A DNA stretch of 64,000 bases from NCBI GenBank assembly GCA_026874595.1, contig CM049311.1, positions 32,383,176-32,447,175 on the forward strand, in the 5' to 3' direction. The notes under the pieces are model-generated. The model saw only the letters and a program-made list of their open reading frames with translations, searched no databases and was not told the origin of the DNA. Positions within the stretch are counted from its first letter, which is position 1. The number at the start of each line of letters is the position of its first letter. This DNA comes from Sipunculus nudus (taxonomy: Eukaryota > Annelida > Sipuncula > Golfingiida > Sipunculidae). The position numbers and the translations under genes are program-made. Shown here piece after piece: positions 13,049-24,352 of this stretch.

Positions 13049-13560
13049 TAAAATTTCACAATTTTCACCTTTTCATTGTTTCACAAAGATTCTATTTTCA
13101 CATTCTCATCATACAAAAAACCTACACAGAGTATAACCATTATTATATCAATTTATGATATCAAATAATATGTGGGTAAAATATTAACAATAGCATGGGG
13201 ACCAAAGAGAACAACAACCGAGTGGAAATTATTGTTCATTACTGGCAGATAATTTTGACTTTTCCTTAAACAAAACCTTAACAGCTTTAAAAGTCAGGGT
13301 GCGACTTGTATTAAGGATGCGACTTCTACAACAACTTTTACAGCATAATATGTCATTTATAATAGCATTCGTTGAACATGAAAAGTCTATTATTATTCAT
13401 AATATCAGCCTTTTAGCTTTCTACTTGCTTCCAGTGATGTGACCTTTTATTAACAGAATTTTTTTTTTCACAATAATTCTCCCTACATATATTTTGCCAA
13501 TTTGAAACCCATGTGTTCAAAAATGCAACCACAGTATTTTCCATGGATTGTTCGAGCAGC
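13049..13560. repeat. Dispersed repeat H, copy 1
   Basis: Diverged similarity to 39888-40300 in the same orientation. Shared blocks in order include AAAAAACCTA/GAAAAACCTA with ACAGA, then a 'GGAAAT...ATTATTCATTA' block with GGCAGATAAT, then CACAATAATT/CGCAATAATT, and finally ACAGTATT. No terminal repeats or coding capacity are visible. The class is unknown. Confidence 0.5.
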
Positions 13561-14044
13561 TATAGTAACTAATATGAGGCACTTTCCATTGCTTTGATGC
13601 TGGCAAATTATAATCTGTAGTCTTTTGTGTTGTTTTGTAGTCAGTTCCCAGTGTTAAAGCATTCTGCTCAGTATAAAATAATCTAAGAACTCCAAGGAGT
13701 CGTCATTTTAAATATGTGAGATTTTCAAAATGTGGGAAATCATCTTATAGACCTTTTGACCTGCTCCATTGACATCTGTTGGTAGTGACTGACACTATTT
13801 GTTCAGGTCTGTAATACTGAAAAGGAAGATTATATCTATTTTTTTTTCTAAAATAATTAAAGTAAACAAAAGTCTCTTATCCTTTAACATGTTTCAGTCT
13901 CTGACAGGTATTTGTTTCATATAATAAAACCTGAAATTCTGGCTCACTGGACCCAAACATGGGAGATGTTTGGGGAGATGACTGTGACATGCCATGTGCA
14001 TATAATATGGAAAAGGTGTATATTCAGACAATTTATTTTTAAAT

Positions 14045-14222
14045 TACAGTGGAACCTGTCTCAAAGATCACCCGTCCAGTAAGACCACCTGTCAACCAAG
14101 ACCACCCTTGAGTGAACCAAAAGCATTCATTTCATTATAACTGACCTGATTAATAAGATCACCAGTGGAGTAAGACTTTTGGCCAGTCCCATGGGTGGTC
14201 TTATAACACATATTTCACTGTA
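14045..14222. mobile_element. Mariner-type MITE, copy 1
   Basis: About 178 bp with short inverted ends, TACAGTGGAACCTG at the left and TTTCACTGTA at the right, flanked by TA as for Tc1/mariner insertions. The interior repeats 'AAGACCACC'-like blocks. A second copy lies at 60350-60529. Confidence 0.7.
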
Positions 14223-14280
14223 TCTTAAAAGAATAATGTTTATCAGCATCATTTAACTGCACAGTACATAAATAATTTTT

Positions 14281-16946
14281 AGCTCAGCTGACTATAAGTC
14301 ATCTGAGCTATAGTCGTGGTCCATTGTCCGTCGTCCGTCCGTCTGTCCGTCCGTCCGTCCGTCCGTCCGTCCGTCCGTCCGTCCGTCCGTAGATGTGGCA
14401 CGTTTTGAAACCATAAGACCTAGGAATCCAAAATTCGGCATAATGTTAGATGTCCCCAAGATCTCCTCCCAAGCCGAAAACTGGGTCTTTGCGACTTTGT
14501 TCCTTTGAGAAATTAAAGAAAAACCTCAATTTTTTATTAAAAACCTATTTTTACACTTCAGGACTGCCTAATATAAAAACCACTCATCTGTTTTTCCTCA
14601 TACTTACCATAGTTATTCCTCTATATAGTTCCTATGTACATGCCAGAAATTATGTCTGTATTATAAAAATTTAAAAAGTTATGGGCCCAAACATAATGCA
14701 TTGTGTAAAAAATCAGGAAAGATATTTGATCACTTAACACAAAATATGTTAAAGCTATAAACTTTTTTTCCAGTAATATAACTTTAATTAATCAAAATTA
14801 AATTGTATACCCAAAATTAGATCAAAATCTTTTAAATTTTTTAATATATTAACAAAAATAAAAAATTGGTACCTTAAATTTTGCCCAACTTTGACCATGG
14901 CACGTTTTTTTCCTGTAAGTACTGTGGATTTAATTTTCACAGCATGTTTTTTTTAGCATTTTGTCTGTAAACACCAAAAATTTGAAACCAGTTGATCAAA
15001 AACTGTAGATTTTATTCAAGCTTTCAAGCACCATGTAACATATTGTTTACATCAAACTAGTGTCATGCAGTTTGCAAGTGCTCAGCTCCCCAACTTCAGC
15101 TCTCAGTTCCTAAAATTTGGCATACAATTAGATGTCTCAAAAATCCCCTACCATGCCAAGAATTTGATCACTAGGACTTAATACCTTCGAGATATTAATA
15201 AAAAACTTCATTTTTCCATTAAAAACCCATTGTTACACTTCAAGACAGCCTAATATCAAAACCACTGATCTGACTTTAATCATATATAATATACATATTT
15301 TTCTATATATTCTCTATGCACATGCCAGAAATGATGTCAGTATTGCGTAATTGTTTTAAGTTATGGGCCCAAACATAATGCACTTTGTAAAAAATCAAGA
15401 AATATATTTACTCCCTTAACAAGAGGATTGCTGAAGCTAGAGATTTTTTGTCAGGGATGTAACATTATTTAATCAGGATTCAATTGAATACCCAAAATTA
15501 GTTCTGAATTTTTCAAATTGTATAAGTTATTAGTATAAATATAAAATTAGTACCTTAAATTTTGCCCAACTTTGACCATGGCATGTTTGTTTCCTGTGAG
15601 TACTGTTGATATAATTTTCATATCATGCACACATAAAGATTTCAGCTTTTTAGTTTGAAAAGCTGAAAGAAATTGGCCAAAAATTGTAGCTTTTATTGAT
15701 GTTTTTATGAGACCATGTCAGACCTTGGCTCTCTGTAGCACCTCTTGAGTCACCTGTATGTTGACCTGGTTGAACTTTCAGCAAATTATGCATGCTTGAG
15801 GCGAGACATAAACTGGGGCGTCCAGGCAGCTTATTATATAATGGCCAGCCACAGTTGATCTAGGTGTCCAACCCAACTCATCTAGTAGTTTTAACCAACA
15901 ACATAACAATAAACAATAAATTAATAAATTTTTATTGGTTTTTAATAACAAATTAAAGAAAAATAGAAAAGGAATTTGTTAGTTGATAATAACAGGAAAT
16001 TAACTTGCAGTTACCGATGATATAAGTATCTTGTATCGATGGATAGAATGTCATGTATTCCAAATAACACCATGCAGTCACCTATGGTATTTTTCAGTTC
16101 AATTTTAATGATAAAAAATTAAATCATATTATTCATTACTAATCATTAGGGATCATATGAAGGAAATTAATGATAGACAAAGATGCAGTTGATAATATTA
16201 ATCTAGATTCCCACTGTGTCTAGTTTGTACATTGATGTGAAATTAGTCCAAAATAAATATATTACATTTTTTTTTTAATATAAATAAAAGCCATAAATCC
16301 AGGTACTTATGATCATTATTTAAATGTGTGAATTTTGTATATTCTGGATTCTCAACATCATTGTTTGGTGAAAACTGAATAAATACCAGACATGGTGCGA
16401 ATACTTTGCAATTGTATTTAAACACGAATATGAATATGTACTCCATTATAAAATTTCTTTCATAAGAATGGGAATTCAGGTAAAAATGAAAGTATATGAA
16501 TACCAGTGCAAATATTTTCAAAATGTATTAATGAATGCATTCATGAATATATTCTTTAATATTATTTTAATAATCATTTCAGTCATATTTTATTTGAAAA
16601 AATCATACTATTCTCTTATTATTTTTAATAAAAATTATATTTAGGACAATATTTGTAATTTTTCTAATAAATAGTTAAACTCTTATATTATATGTTCTGC
16701 TTATATTAGTTATATGGCCAAGTCAAAATCTGTGTGACAATCCCACTCCATTTGTTAATGAAATAAATGAAATTAATCCTCTTTCCTGTCTCCAAAGGTA
16801 CTTTCAAAATCATACATAAGCTAAACAACAACAACTCATAATACAGCTTATTTTTATTACCATATAAAACCAGCATGTGCCTCATTTCTAAATCATATTT
16901 TTTTATCATATATATCAGCTGAGCACCGTGACCCATAGGTCCCTTG
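14281..16946 (+). mobile_element. HINE-like element D3 (long AT-rich interior)
   Basis: It has D-family termini: the 5' hairpin AGCTCAGCTGACT/AGTCATCTGAGCT, a (TCCG)n stretch, a 3' arm CAGCTGAGC, then GTGACCCATAGGTC and the end CTTG followed by TT. The interior differs from D1 and D2. It consists of two diverged units of roughly 690 bp (first with 'AAGATCTCCTCCCAAGCC', second with 'AAAATCCCCTACCATGCC') plus about 1 kb of AT-rich sequence, and has no GGTGGCGCCACC motif. It is closely related to D4 and D5. Its 3' end lies 12 nt before the exon at 16959. Confidence 0.8.
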
Positions 16947-16958
16947 TTCGTATTTCAG

Positions 16959-17254
16959 CCAAGAGACTGATTTGGACACTGACAATGATGTGTTCCGTAG
17001 TGGGTCAGAATCCCCAGGGTACCACCTGGAGATCGAATCTAAACACCGGAGAGCCACAGTGAGCGGAGGATCACCAACACTGCAGCGCCCCCACATAGAG
17101 ATCAACGATCTGACTGTCGCTGGAAGACCTAAGTCTTACACAATTAGCCTGGGGTCACCAAGTTCAGAATCTGAAGGTCACAGCCTGGGGTCACCAGGGT
17201 CAGAGGGGCTGGCATCACCAGATACAGATTTCAAATGGATACCACAAAAATCTG
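16959..17254 (+). CDS. Internal coding exon, Ser/Pro/Glu-rich segment of unknown protein
   Basis: Acceptor TATTTCAG ends at 16958 and donor GTATGT starts at 17255. The 296-nt exon enters in phase 2 and leaves in phase 1, encoding 98 full codons. It is clearly higher in GC than its surroundings and reads as a soluble, low-complexity regulatory segment: an acidic start (QETDLDTDND), a basic patch (ESKHRRATVSGG), 'RPHIEINDLTVAGRPKSYT', and an internal duplication SLGSPSSESEG/SLGSPGSEG that is rich in possible phosphorylation sites. It ends DTDFKWIPQKS. There is no catalytic domain, membrane span or signal peptide, and I do not recognise the family. The open frame extending past 17254 is intron read-through. 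The acceptor lies directly downstream of element D3. Its outgoing phase is incompatible with the phase-0 exon at 58897, so another exon must follow. Confidence 0.75.
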
Positions 17255-18124
17255 GTATGTGTAACTCACAGAAATCAGCGCTAAATAAAATCACTTACAT
17301 AAGCTTACATACTTACATGCATTCTTACAGAACTGGCATAATATGCAACATTTCAAATGGCTACTACACACATTTTATATGTTTCAGTCACTGAAATCTG
17401 CAAGATATAAACAAATTAAGAATTACTTACTCACACTCTTGCTTACTTAACAGATAAAAATGCAGCATCACCATTAAATACAATTTAACCTAAGAATCGA
17501 TGAACCTGTAACAAAAATGTGCCAGTGATTCATGATAGCATATATAATTAGATAAGCATCTTAACATCTTGTAATCAGTGTGCAATTTTAAGCTTTATCT
17601 CTTCACTTCTGTGTCTGCTAAAGGCCTAATAGCCATACACTCATTAGCTGTCATCTTCGGGCAGGGCTTCGGGCAGAGGTCATGAGGTGTGCTTGATTTT
17701 AGCTATGCAGTTGATATTTGGTGGTTTTGAAAGATGACAGCTTATGTCTATATATATTAATACACTTTTTGTTTGAAATATTTGTCAAATAGTGAGCAAC
17801 TATGAAAATTGACATGTTATACCTGGAAGAATGCACCGTGTTGAGCACATATGTATATTTTGAAAAAGCATTATTACCTTTAAAAACTATAATGGTATGG
17901 TATTTTTCAGCCATTGTTGATGTGTAGGTATAGATGAAATGTGACATCTTTAAGAAAGACTTATTTATTACCACACAAGCTCTATTATCACACAGTGATA
18001 AAACACACATACACACACACATATATATATTTGTACATAGCCATAATTTTTTATGCAAAAACTGATTTATACATATATTTTGTATATTATATATTATACA
18101 TTTTTTTAATATTATATATTATAC

Positions 18125-18127
<3 letters not shown>
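17255..18127. other. Intron-like DNA, no gene seen
   Basis: AT-rich, with short CA/TA runs near 18001-18030. No supported exon. A 119-codon minus-strand frame at 17699-18058 has low-complexity composition and no splice or start context. Confidence 0.5.

Positions 18128-18184
<57 letters not shown>
18128..18184. repeat. (TA)n microsatellite
   Basis: About 57 bp of nearly perfect TA dinucleotides, preceded by two TATTATATATTATACAT-like segments. Confidence 0.95.
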
Positions 18185-18189
<5 letters not shown>

Positions 18190-18203
18190 ATCATATTCTA
18201 TAA

Positions 18204-18452
18204 GTAGTTCAACAATATTCATTCTTTAAGAATGTCCAGCTAAGTTTGGTCCTTGAGTTTCATGACAGTTTGTATTTTTACATTGTTAATGCACATGAAC
18301 CGGAGTTACCTCGTGGTCATAAGTGCAATGAGTGGTATTACATATCATGGCTGCTCATGCATATTCAACATGTTTATGACCACTATGAGACACCTTACAA
18401 GGAGGATTTATCACAGGATCCTGAATCTGTCATGAAAAAATTCTGTAAATAG
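18204..18452 (+). CDS. Orphan coding-like fragment ending in TAG (uncertain)
   Basis: An open frame runs from after TAA at 18201 to TAG at 18450. Its last about 50 residues have a protein-like composition with Trp, His, Cys and charged residues well mixed: HEPELPRGHKCNEW, then HIQHVYDHYETPYKEDL, ending MKKFCK. Possible acceptors are CCAG ending at 18239 (phase 0) and ACAG ending at 18268 (phase 2). Neither matches the phase-1 exit of the 16959 exon. No AATAAA follows closely. It could be a terminal exon of another isoform, a decayed gene or element fragment, or chance. I do not recognise it. Confidence 0.25.
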   Translation, partial: VVQQYSFFKNVQLSLVLEFHDSLYFYIVNAHEPELPRGHKCNEWYYISWLLMHIQHVYDHYETPYKEDLSQDPESVMKKFCK

Positions 18453-19020
18453 ACCAGGCTGTTGTTATTGCTTCCTTATAAGTGTCAGTGTGCATATTGT
18501 GATTACTAAACATGCAGGCAAGGAGACCTGACAAATTTTCATACAAACACATCCTAGTACAGATACATTAGTTGCCAGTAGTGTTGGGAAACAGTTCTAA
18601 TTTCTTGATAGATCATGGGTAAAAACCATTCACCCTCTATCAACTGATAATCAAAATTAATGAGTCATTTAGGAGTATGAAAGTTCTCACTGTATAAAAA
18701 CCTTAACAGCCTATCAATTAATATAGAGGTCTACAAGTGTGCTAATATATGTAATAATTCTTTAGCTTATGTGTGTGTAATAACCTTGGGTATGAAGATA
18801 TTATAAACACAGACTTTTATAGAGTTTTCTTGCATGAATTAAATGAAAGCCTATATTCCACATCACAAAGCCTATGAGAGCCTATATTTCTCCTATAAAG
18901 ACTTTGTAATCAAATAGGGCACTGCTAGATTGCTAATCAGATGGTTTTGCACTGAGAGACTAATTATGGATTATAATTGATCATGGGCCCATCTCTACTT
19001 GCCAATACTACATCCTAATA
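18453..19020. other. Intron-like DNA, no gene seen
   Basis: No exon, repeat or RNA gene recognised. Confidence 0.5.
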
Positions 19021-21257
19021 ATGATTGGAAAAAACTGCATGTGTCAATTTTGACAACCCGCACCCCCCACATTATGGTTGTTACATTGAATATCAGTAGT
19101 TTTTACAAAATTTAACTTTCTTAAAAAAAAGTAGAATAATAGTTAAACCTTGATAATGTGGTCCCCTTGGGACTGAGTTAATCTACCCCCTTTTGCAGGC
19201 GCCCACTATATGGAAGTAGTTCTTGTAACATAGATTATAAGGAGGAGGAGTAATAATGGGACTGTAAAAATTTGCTCACTATTTAGAGGTGATACCTTTA
19301 TGGAGGTGTCCACTAGGATAGGTTCCAATGACAATTGGGTAAAATTTAATTTTGTTTTGATGTGCTTTTACCTGTTTAGCAAAACAATTCTGTAATTGTA
19401 TCCCCAGACAAAGTCGGGGGATACTATGTTTTCATACCGCCGCCGCCGCCGCATATAAATCTTGTTGGCGCGATAACCCAAAAAATATATCACGGAACTT
19501 TACCAAACTTGGTATATGTATAGATATGGGTAAGAGGACGACGCCTATTTAAAATGAGGTCATGACCTTTACTAGGAGAGTGTCCTTGACCTTGAATAGG
19601 TTCAATTTTGGGGAAAATCACACAAATTCTTTAATATTTCAAGAAATCTTGCATGGATTTATCCAAAAATCAAGTTGATGGAAGATCATGGATAGGGTTG
19701 TCATGTTCCAGATACTGGTGGCGCCACCTATTATTCTTTACTTGTTTTCGTGCTGTTTAATACCCCCAAAATTGCCACCTTACAGTACTGTGAGCATTAT
19801 AAGTCAAAAACTAATGGACAGATTTCTTTTATATTATGCATATACATAGGTATGGGTTATGGGATGATGTTTATTTAAATTGGGGTCATGACCTTTCCTA
19901 TGATAGTGGCCTTGACCTTGAATATTGCCATATATGGTGAAAATCACACACCTAGCTCTTATGATATCTCCAGTGTTGATAGCCATATGGATTTCAAACA
20001 TGACTTATGTATGGCCCACCACTAAAGTAAGAACCCTATAGGTTCTAGGGTCATGAGGTCAAAGGTCAAGGTCACTGGACTGGCATTTTAAAAGATACTG
20101 TGGATGCATTTTAAGCCAAACTTTCATCCTAGGTCTTCCATCTTGAATATATAGCTCACTTGCCAATAGTGGATGATCCATATAAATTTTGGGGTCACAA
20201 GGTCAAAGGTCAAGGCCACAGGAGCTATCTGTCCAAAAATTAGTTTCTGGATGATAATTCCTGCTTTTATTGATGTATGGATTTCAAACTTGACTTATAT
20301 ATGTCCCATTGGAAAAGCAAGACCCAAATTGATTTTGGGGTCATGAGGTCAAAGGGCTAGGGCACAGGACACATCTTTAAAAAGATTGTGGATGCATTTT
20401 CAGCCAAACATTTAATCTCAGACCTTTCATCATACACATATAAGTCATCTGCCAATAGAGGAAGAACCCTATCAGTTTTGAGGTCACAAGGTCAAAGGTG
20501 AAGGTCACAGGAGCCATCTGTCCAAAAATTAGTTCCTGGATGATAATTCCTGCTTTTATTGATGTATGGATTTCAAACTTGACTTGTATTTGACCCATTG
20601 GAAAAGCAAGACTGGAATTGATTTCAGGGTCATGAGGTCAAAGGTCAAGGTCACAGGAAACCTCTTTAAAAAGATTGTGGATGAATTTTCAGCCAAACAA
20701 TTCATCTCAGATCTTTCATCATGCACATATAGTTCTCCTGCCAAGAGAGGAAGAACACTATCAATTTTGAGGTCACAAGGTCAAAGGTGAAGGTCACAGG
20801 AGACATCTGTCCGAAAATTAGTTTCTGGATGATAATTCCTGCTTTATTGATGTATAGATTTCAAACTTGACTTGCATATGTCCCATTGGAAAAGCAAGAC
20901 CCGAATTGATTTTGGGGTCATGAGGTCAAAGGTCAAGGTCACAGGACACATCTTTAAAAAGATCAAGGTCACAGGACCAACATCTTCAACAAGATTGTGG
21001 ATTGTTAGATGGAAGAAACAATAAATATGCCAAGTGTCAGTATATGTTGCTAAAAATGGGGGTCTATTCTTAAAGGGGGGGCCTACTATGTCTGGGGATA
21101 CTCTGGCACCTGCGGTGCCAAGAAATGTCTAGTTATCTTTTTGTCCCCCTGACTGTAAGAAATTTTTTGGAAGTTAAATATAAAAAAGTTTTAAAAGTAA
21201 TTGCCTTCCTGCACTGATTACTGAAAAAAAGTGCCTGAAAACCTACATCTTTGGGTG
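19021..21257. mobile_element. Degenerate MITE family A, copy 3, interrupted by C1
   Basis: The left part matches family A after its TIR (CATGTGTCAATTTTGACAACC, then CCCGCACCCCCC). It continues to GTGCTTTTACCTGTTTAGC, is interrupted at 19398 by C1, resumes after 21132 with a TTATCTTTTTGTCCCCCTG-like stretch, and ends in GTGCCTGAAAACCTACA. A further segment of about 190 bp at roughly 19150-19345, absent from the other copies, may be another old insertion. Outer TIRs are poorly preserved. Confidence 0.55.
19398..21132 (+). mobile_element. HINE-like element C1 with about 145-bp units carrying DR1 motifs
   Basis: The 5' hairpin is GTATCCCCAGAC-AAA-GTCGGGGGATAC. The 3' end has the arm GTCTGGGGATAC (21090-21101), a perfect hairpin TGGCACC-TGC-GGTGCCA (21104-21120) and the end CTAG followed by TT. 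It carries one GGTGGCGCCACC near 19720. From about 20040 there are seven tandem units of 143-146 bp, each with AGGTCAAAGGTCA or a near variant (20056, 20200, 20346, 20489, 20635, 20778, 20923). Neighbouring units alternate between TGAGGTC and ACAAGGTC contexts, giving a dimer period of about 290 bp. No coding capacity. It is inserted in MITE A copy 3. Confidence 0.8.
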
Positions 21258-21274
21258 AATTTTCGTGATAACTT

Positions 21275-22290
21275 GAACACTTTAGGGAGTCCAATAAACA
21301 GAAGGCTTAGCAGGCTCTTACCTCTGTGATATAGGTAACTCAGACACTTTAGGTAATCCAATGAACAGAAGGCTTTGCAGGCTCTTACCTCTGTGATTTA
21401 GGTAACTCAGACACTTTAGGTGATCCAATGAACAGAAGGCTTTGCAGGCTCTAACCTCTGTGATATAGGTAACTCAGACACTTTAGGTAATCCAATGAAC
21501 AGAAGGCTTTGCAGGCTCTTACCTCTGTGATTTAGGTAACTGAGACACTTTAGGTGATCCAATGAACAGAAGGCTTTGCAGGCTCTTACCTCTGTGATAT
21601 AGGTAAGTAAGACACTTTAGGTAATCCAATGAACAGAAGGCTTTGCAGGCTCTTACCTCTGTGATTTAGGTAACTGAGACACTTTAGGTGATCCAATGAA
21701 CAGAAGGCTTTGCAGGCTCTTATCTCTGTGATATAGGTAACTCAGACACTTTAGGTAATCCAATGAACATATGGCTCTTATATCAGTAACTAAGACACTG
21801 TATTTATTCCTATGAACAGTAGGCTTAGCAGGCTGTTTTCATGTTTTATAGGTAACTCAAGCACTTTAGGAGGTCTATTAAACAGGAGGCATAGCAGGCT
21901 GTTACTGTTGTTATAAAGTTAACTCAGACACTTTAGTTGGTCCAATGAACAGATTGCCTAGCAGGCTGTTATCTCTGTTATATAGGTAAGTAAGACACTT
22001 TAGATGGCCCTATGAACAGTTGGCTTAGCAGGCTGTTTTCATGTTATATAGGTAACTCAAACACTTTAGTTGATACAATGAACATTAGGCTTCGCAATAG
22101 ATAACTAAGACACTTTAGATGGTCCAATGAACAGAAGGATTAGCAAGCTGTTACCTCTTTAATACAGGCAAGTAAGACACTTGAGATGGTCCAATGAACA
22201 TAAGGATTACCAATATGTTACCTCTGTTATATAGGTAACTAAGACATTTTAGGTGGTCATATTAACAGTAGGCTTAACAGGCTGTAATAA
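21275..22290. repeat. 67-bp tandem satellite S1
   Basis: About 15 units of 67 bp based on 'GACACTTTAGGTAATCCAAT', 'GAACAGAAGGC' and 'GCAGGCTCTTACCTCTGTGA'. Between about 21330 and 21760 two subtypes alternate (GATATAGG...GGTAATCC and GATTTAGG...GGTGATCC), giving a 134-bp higher-order unit. Units decay progressively to the right. Confidence 0.9.
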
Positions 22291-23118
22291 AGGTATCTCT
22301 TTACACAGGCTAGACCCTCCATCCTAGCTGCCATAATATATATAAAGATGGTTCGACTGTGTTATGTCACATCCACTCTCAGGCAGTCAATTGCAAAATA
22401 TTGCTGTAAAATATTTCTTCTTATATATCAATTTAAATTTATAATTTGAATTTCACACATAGTGCAATATTACTCCTGAAAAAAAAAATTATATATGTCA
22501 AGAAAACATAGACATGCATCCCACTATAACTTGAAAATTTGGGTGTGGTCCAAAAAAAGTGTTTTTCTGTTTTAATACACATAACCTTGCTATAAATTCT
22601 ATCCGTAGCTGGATTCTTACTTGGACAATTTCTTTTGAGTACTTTTGTGTCACATCCCGGCACCCTTATCAAACCCTGACAGGTTTATTTCTCCAGTTTC
22701 CCAAACTGCTCATGATGGCTGCCATTTTGCATTCACTCTAAAACCCAGATGTCAAAGGTTGAAAATTATTGAAATAAAGCGGGTGAGTATAACAGTATAG
22801 AGTATAGAGAATGTGACCTGTTTCTAGCATTCCTCTGTGGTTTAAGTTTAGGTTTTTATTAACTGTAATACAAACACATGTTAAACCTCTTTAGGTATTG
22901 ATTTTTCAGTGAAAGCTAAGTCAATATCCTGGTACCCTGGATTGTATTGTGTCTCAGGCCTCCCATGATCATATAAGGTGGAGAATAAACAGCCTGCAGC
23001 CAGTGTGGTAAATTATATGTATAGCAGTCTTATTGATTTATTTTGTAAGACATACAAGGTTTATTACATATTATTGCACATTTATGTGAATTAAAAAAAA
23101 TATTGATTTTATTGTCAG
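22291..23118. other. Intron-like DNA, no gene seen
   Basis: A GTGAGT donor-like site near 22783 and a GCTGCCATTTTG box (YY1-like) near 22716 are present, but no coherent exon or promoter can be drawn. Confidence 0.4.
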
Positions 23119-23262
23119 GACTCTCAAGATGTACAGGCAAATTTGCTGTACATAACAATACATTCTGGTACTGTGGTACAATTGTTTAGACACAAAGGTC
23201 AAGGAGCAGTGTACACAGGTAGAGGATTTAGTACAGGTGCTATGAATGTTATTGTGCTGCAG
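23119..23262 (+). CDS. Weak candidate exon
   Basis: Acceptor TTTTATTGTCAG ends at 23118. Donor options are GTAGAG at 23219 and GTATTA at 23263. In phase 0 the segment is open (DSQDVQANLLYITIHSGT, then VVQLFRHKGQGAVYT). The longer form is 144 nt and keeps the frame; the shorter exits in phase 1. Neither matches the 16959 exon, and no motif is recognised. It may be a chance frame in unique DNA. Confidence 0.15.
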
Positions 23263-23391
23263 GTATTAAGCGTCTACTGTCAGCAGGAGAGGTTATGCAA
23301 CATGGAGGTAATCTGGGTTAATGTTAGCCAGGGATAAAGAGTATGCATGCCAAGAATAGGATTATGGGAACAGAGGCTTGGGCAACTGGTC

Positions 23392-23411
23392 GGGGGGGGG
23401 GGGGGGGGGGG
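23392..23411 (+). repeat. Poly(G) tract
   Basis: Twenty consecutive G residues on the + strand in otherwise AT-rich sequence. Confidence 0.9.
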
Positions 23412-23989
23412 TCGGAATTGGGTCAAAATCATGCTTTAGGCTTCATGCATACTGTTACTGTACCTTTAGCTTACACTGTAACAAGCTTTGGTGCTGAGGA
23501 GGGACATGTAGTTCACTGCATGACAGTTACTGATCTTTGATACTGTGGATATTTGTGGTGAACATGACTTGGGTTTATTATATTAGTGAAGGTAGCAAGT
23601 CCATGGATGTATATACTAAATGGATGAAGTGACCAGTCATCATGTGTCATTTGATTCCAGTGGCCTGTCCATATATGCATAGAGAGGTAACTTTGAAAAT
23701 TCAGGCACTCAGTCAGTCAGACTTACCTGTACCTGCTAATATAAGGTGTTGTGTTACATGTAAATGGGAAACACGGAATTCTGTTCATTTATTCAGCAGG
23801 GCTGTATTTATGTAATTTACCAAGAGTTTAAGGTATTTTTGAATATGACATGTTTGATAAGTTATCACAAAATGAGTGGTAAAATTTTGTACTGTACTGG
23901 CAGAGTAATGAAATTAGGTTATTTTGACATGTTCAAGTTTTTGGATTATTTTCAAGGTGTATATGCATGTGCTAAATTAGAAATTCTTG

Positions 23990-24131
23990 GACTGATGATT
24001 GATTGATCGACTGACGGATTGATTGCCTGATTGATTTGTTAAATGATTGATTGATTCCTTCCTCCCCATCTTTATTTCTTCCTTCCTTCATTCTTTGATT
24101 AATTAATTCATTCATTCATTCTTTGTTGTGA

Positions 24132-24167
<36 letters not shown>

Positions 24168-24352
24168 CATTCATTCATTCATTCAATCATTTACTGATTG
24201 ATTTATGGATGGATGGATTGATTGATTCATTGGTTGGTTCTTTGTTTGTTCATTCATTCATTTATTCATTCATTCATCCATTCATTCATTCATTTATTTT
24301 ATCTATTCATTCATTCATTCATTTATTCATTCATTCAGAATCAATACATTAA
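23990..24352. repeat. Tetranucleotide repeat (ATTG/ATTC)n
   Basis: Imperfect GATT/TTGA repeats to about 24165, then ATTC/TTCA repeats to about 24335. The open frame inside is low complexity and not a gene. Confidence 0.9.

Noticed and set aside
14450-14674. 74-codon frame with relatives at 44926 and 52273
   Set aside because: The similarity between the three comes from copies D3, D4 and D5 of one non-coding element; the frames end differently.
16972-17394. Reading the 16959 exon as a 140-codon single-exon gene
   Set aside because: The frame starts at TTG and its last about 46 codons are AT-rich intron sequence after a clear GTATGT donor at 17255.
17699-18058. 119-codon minus-strand frame
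   Set aside because: Low-complexity Tyr/Lys/Asn-rich translation of AT-rich sequence next to a microsatellite; no splice or start support.
22700-22790. YY1-like box and GTGAGT donor as a further promoter with first exon
   Set aside because: No TATA or initiator and no open frame; single motifs of this kind occur by chance.
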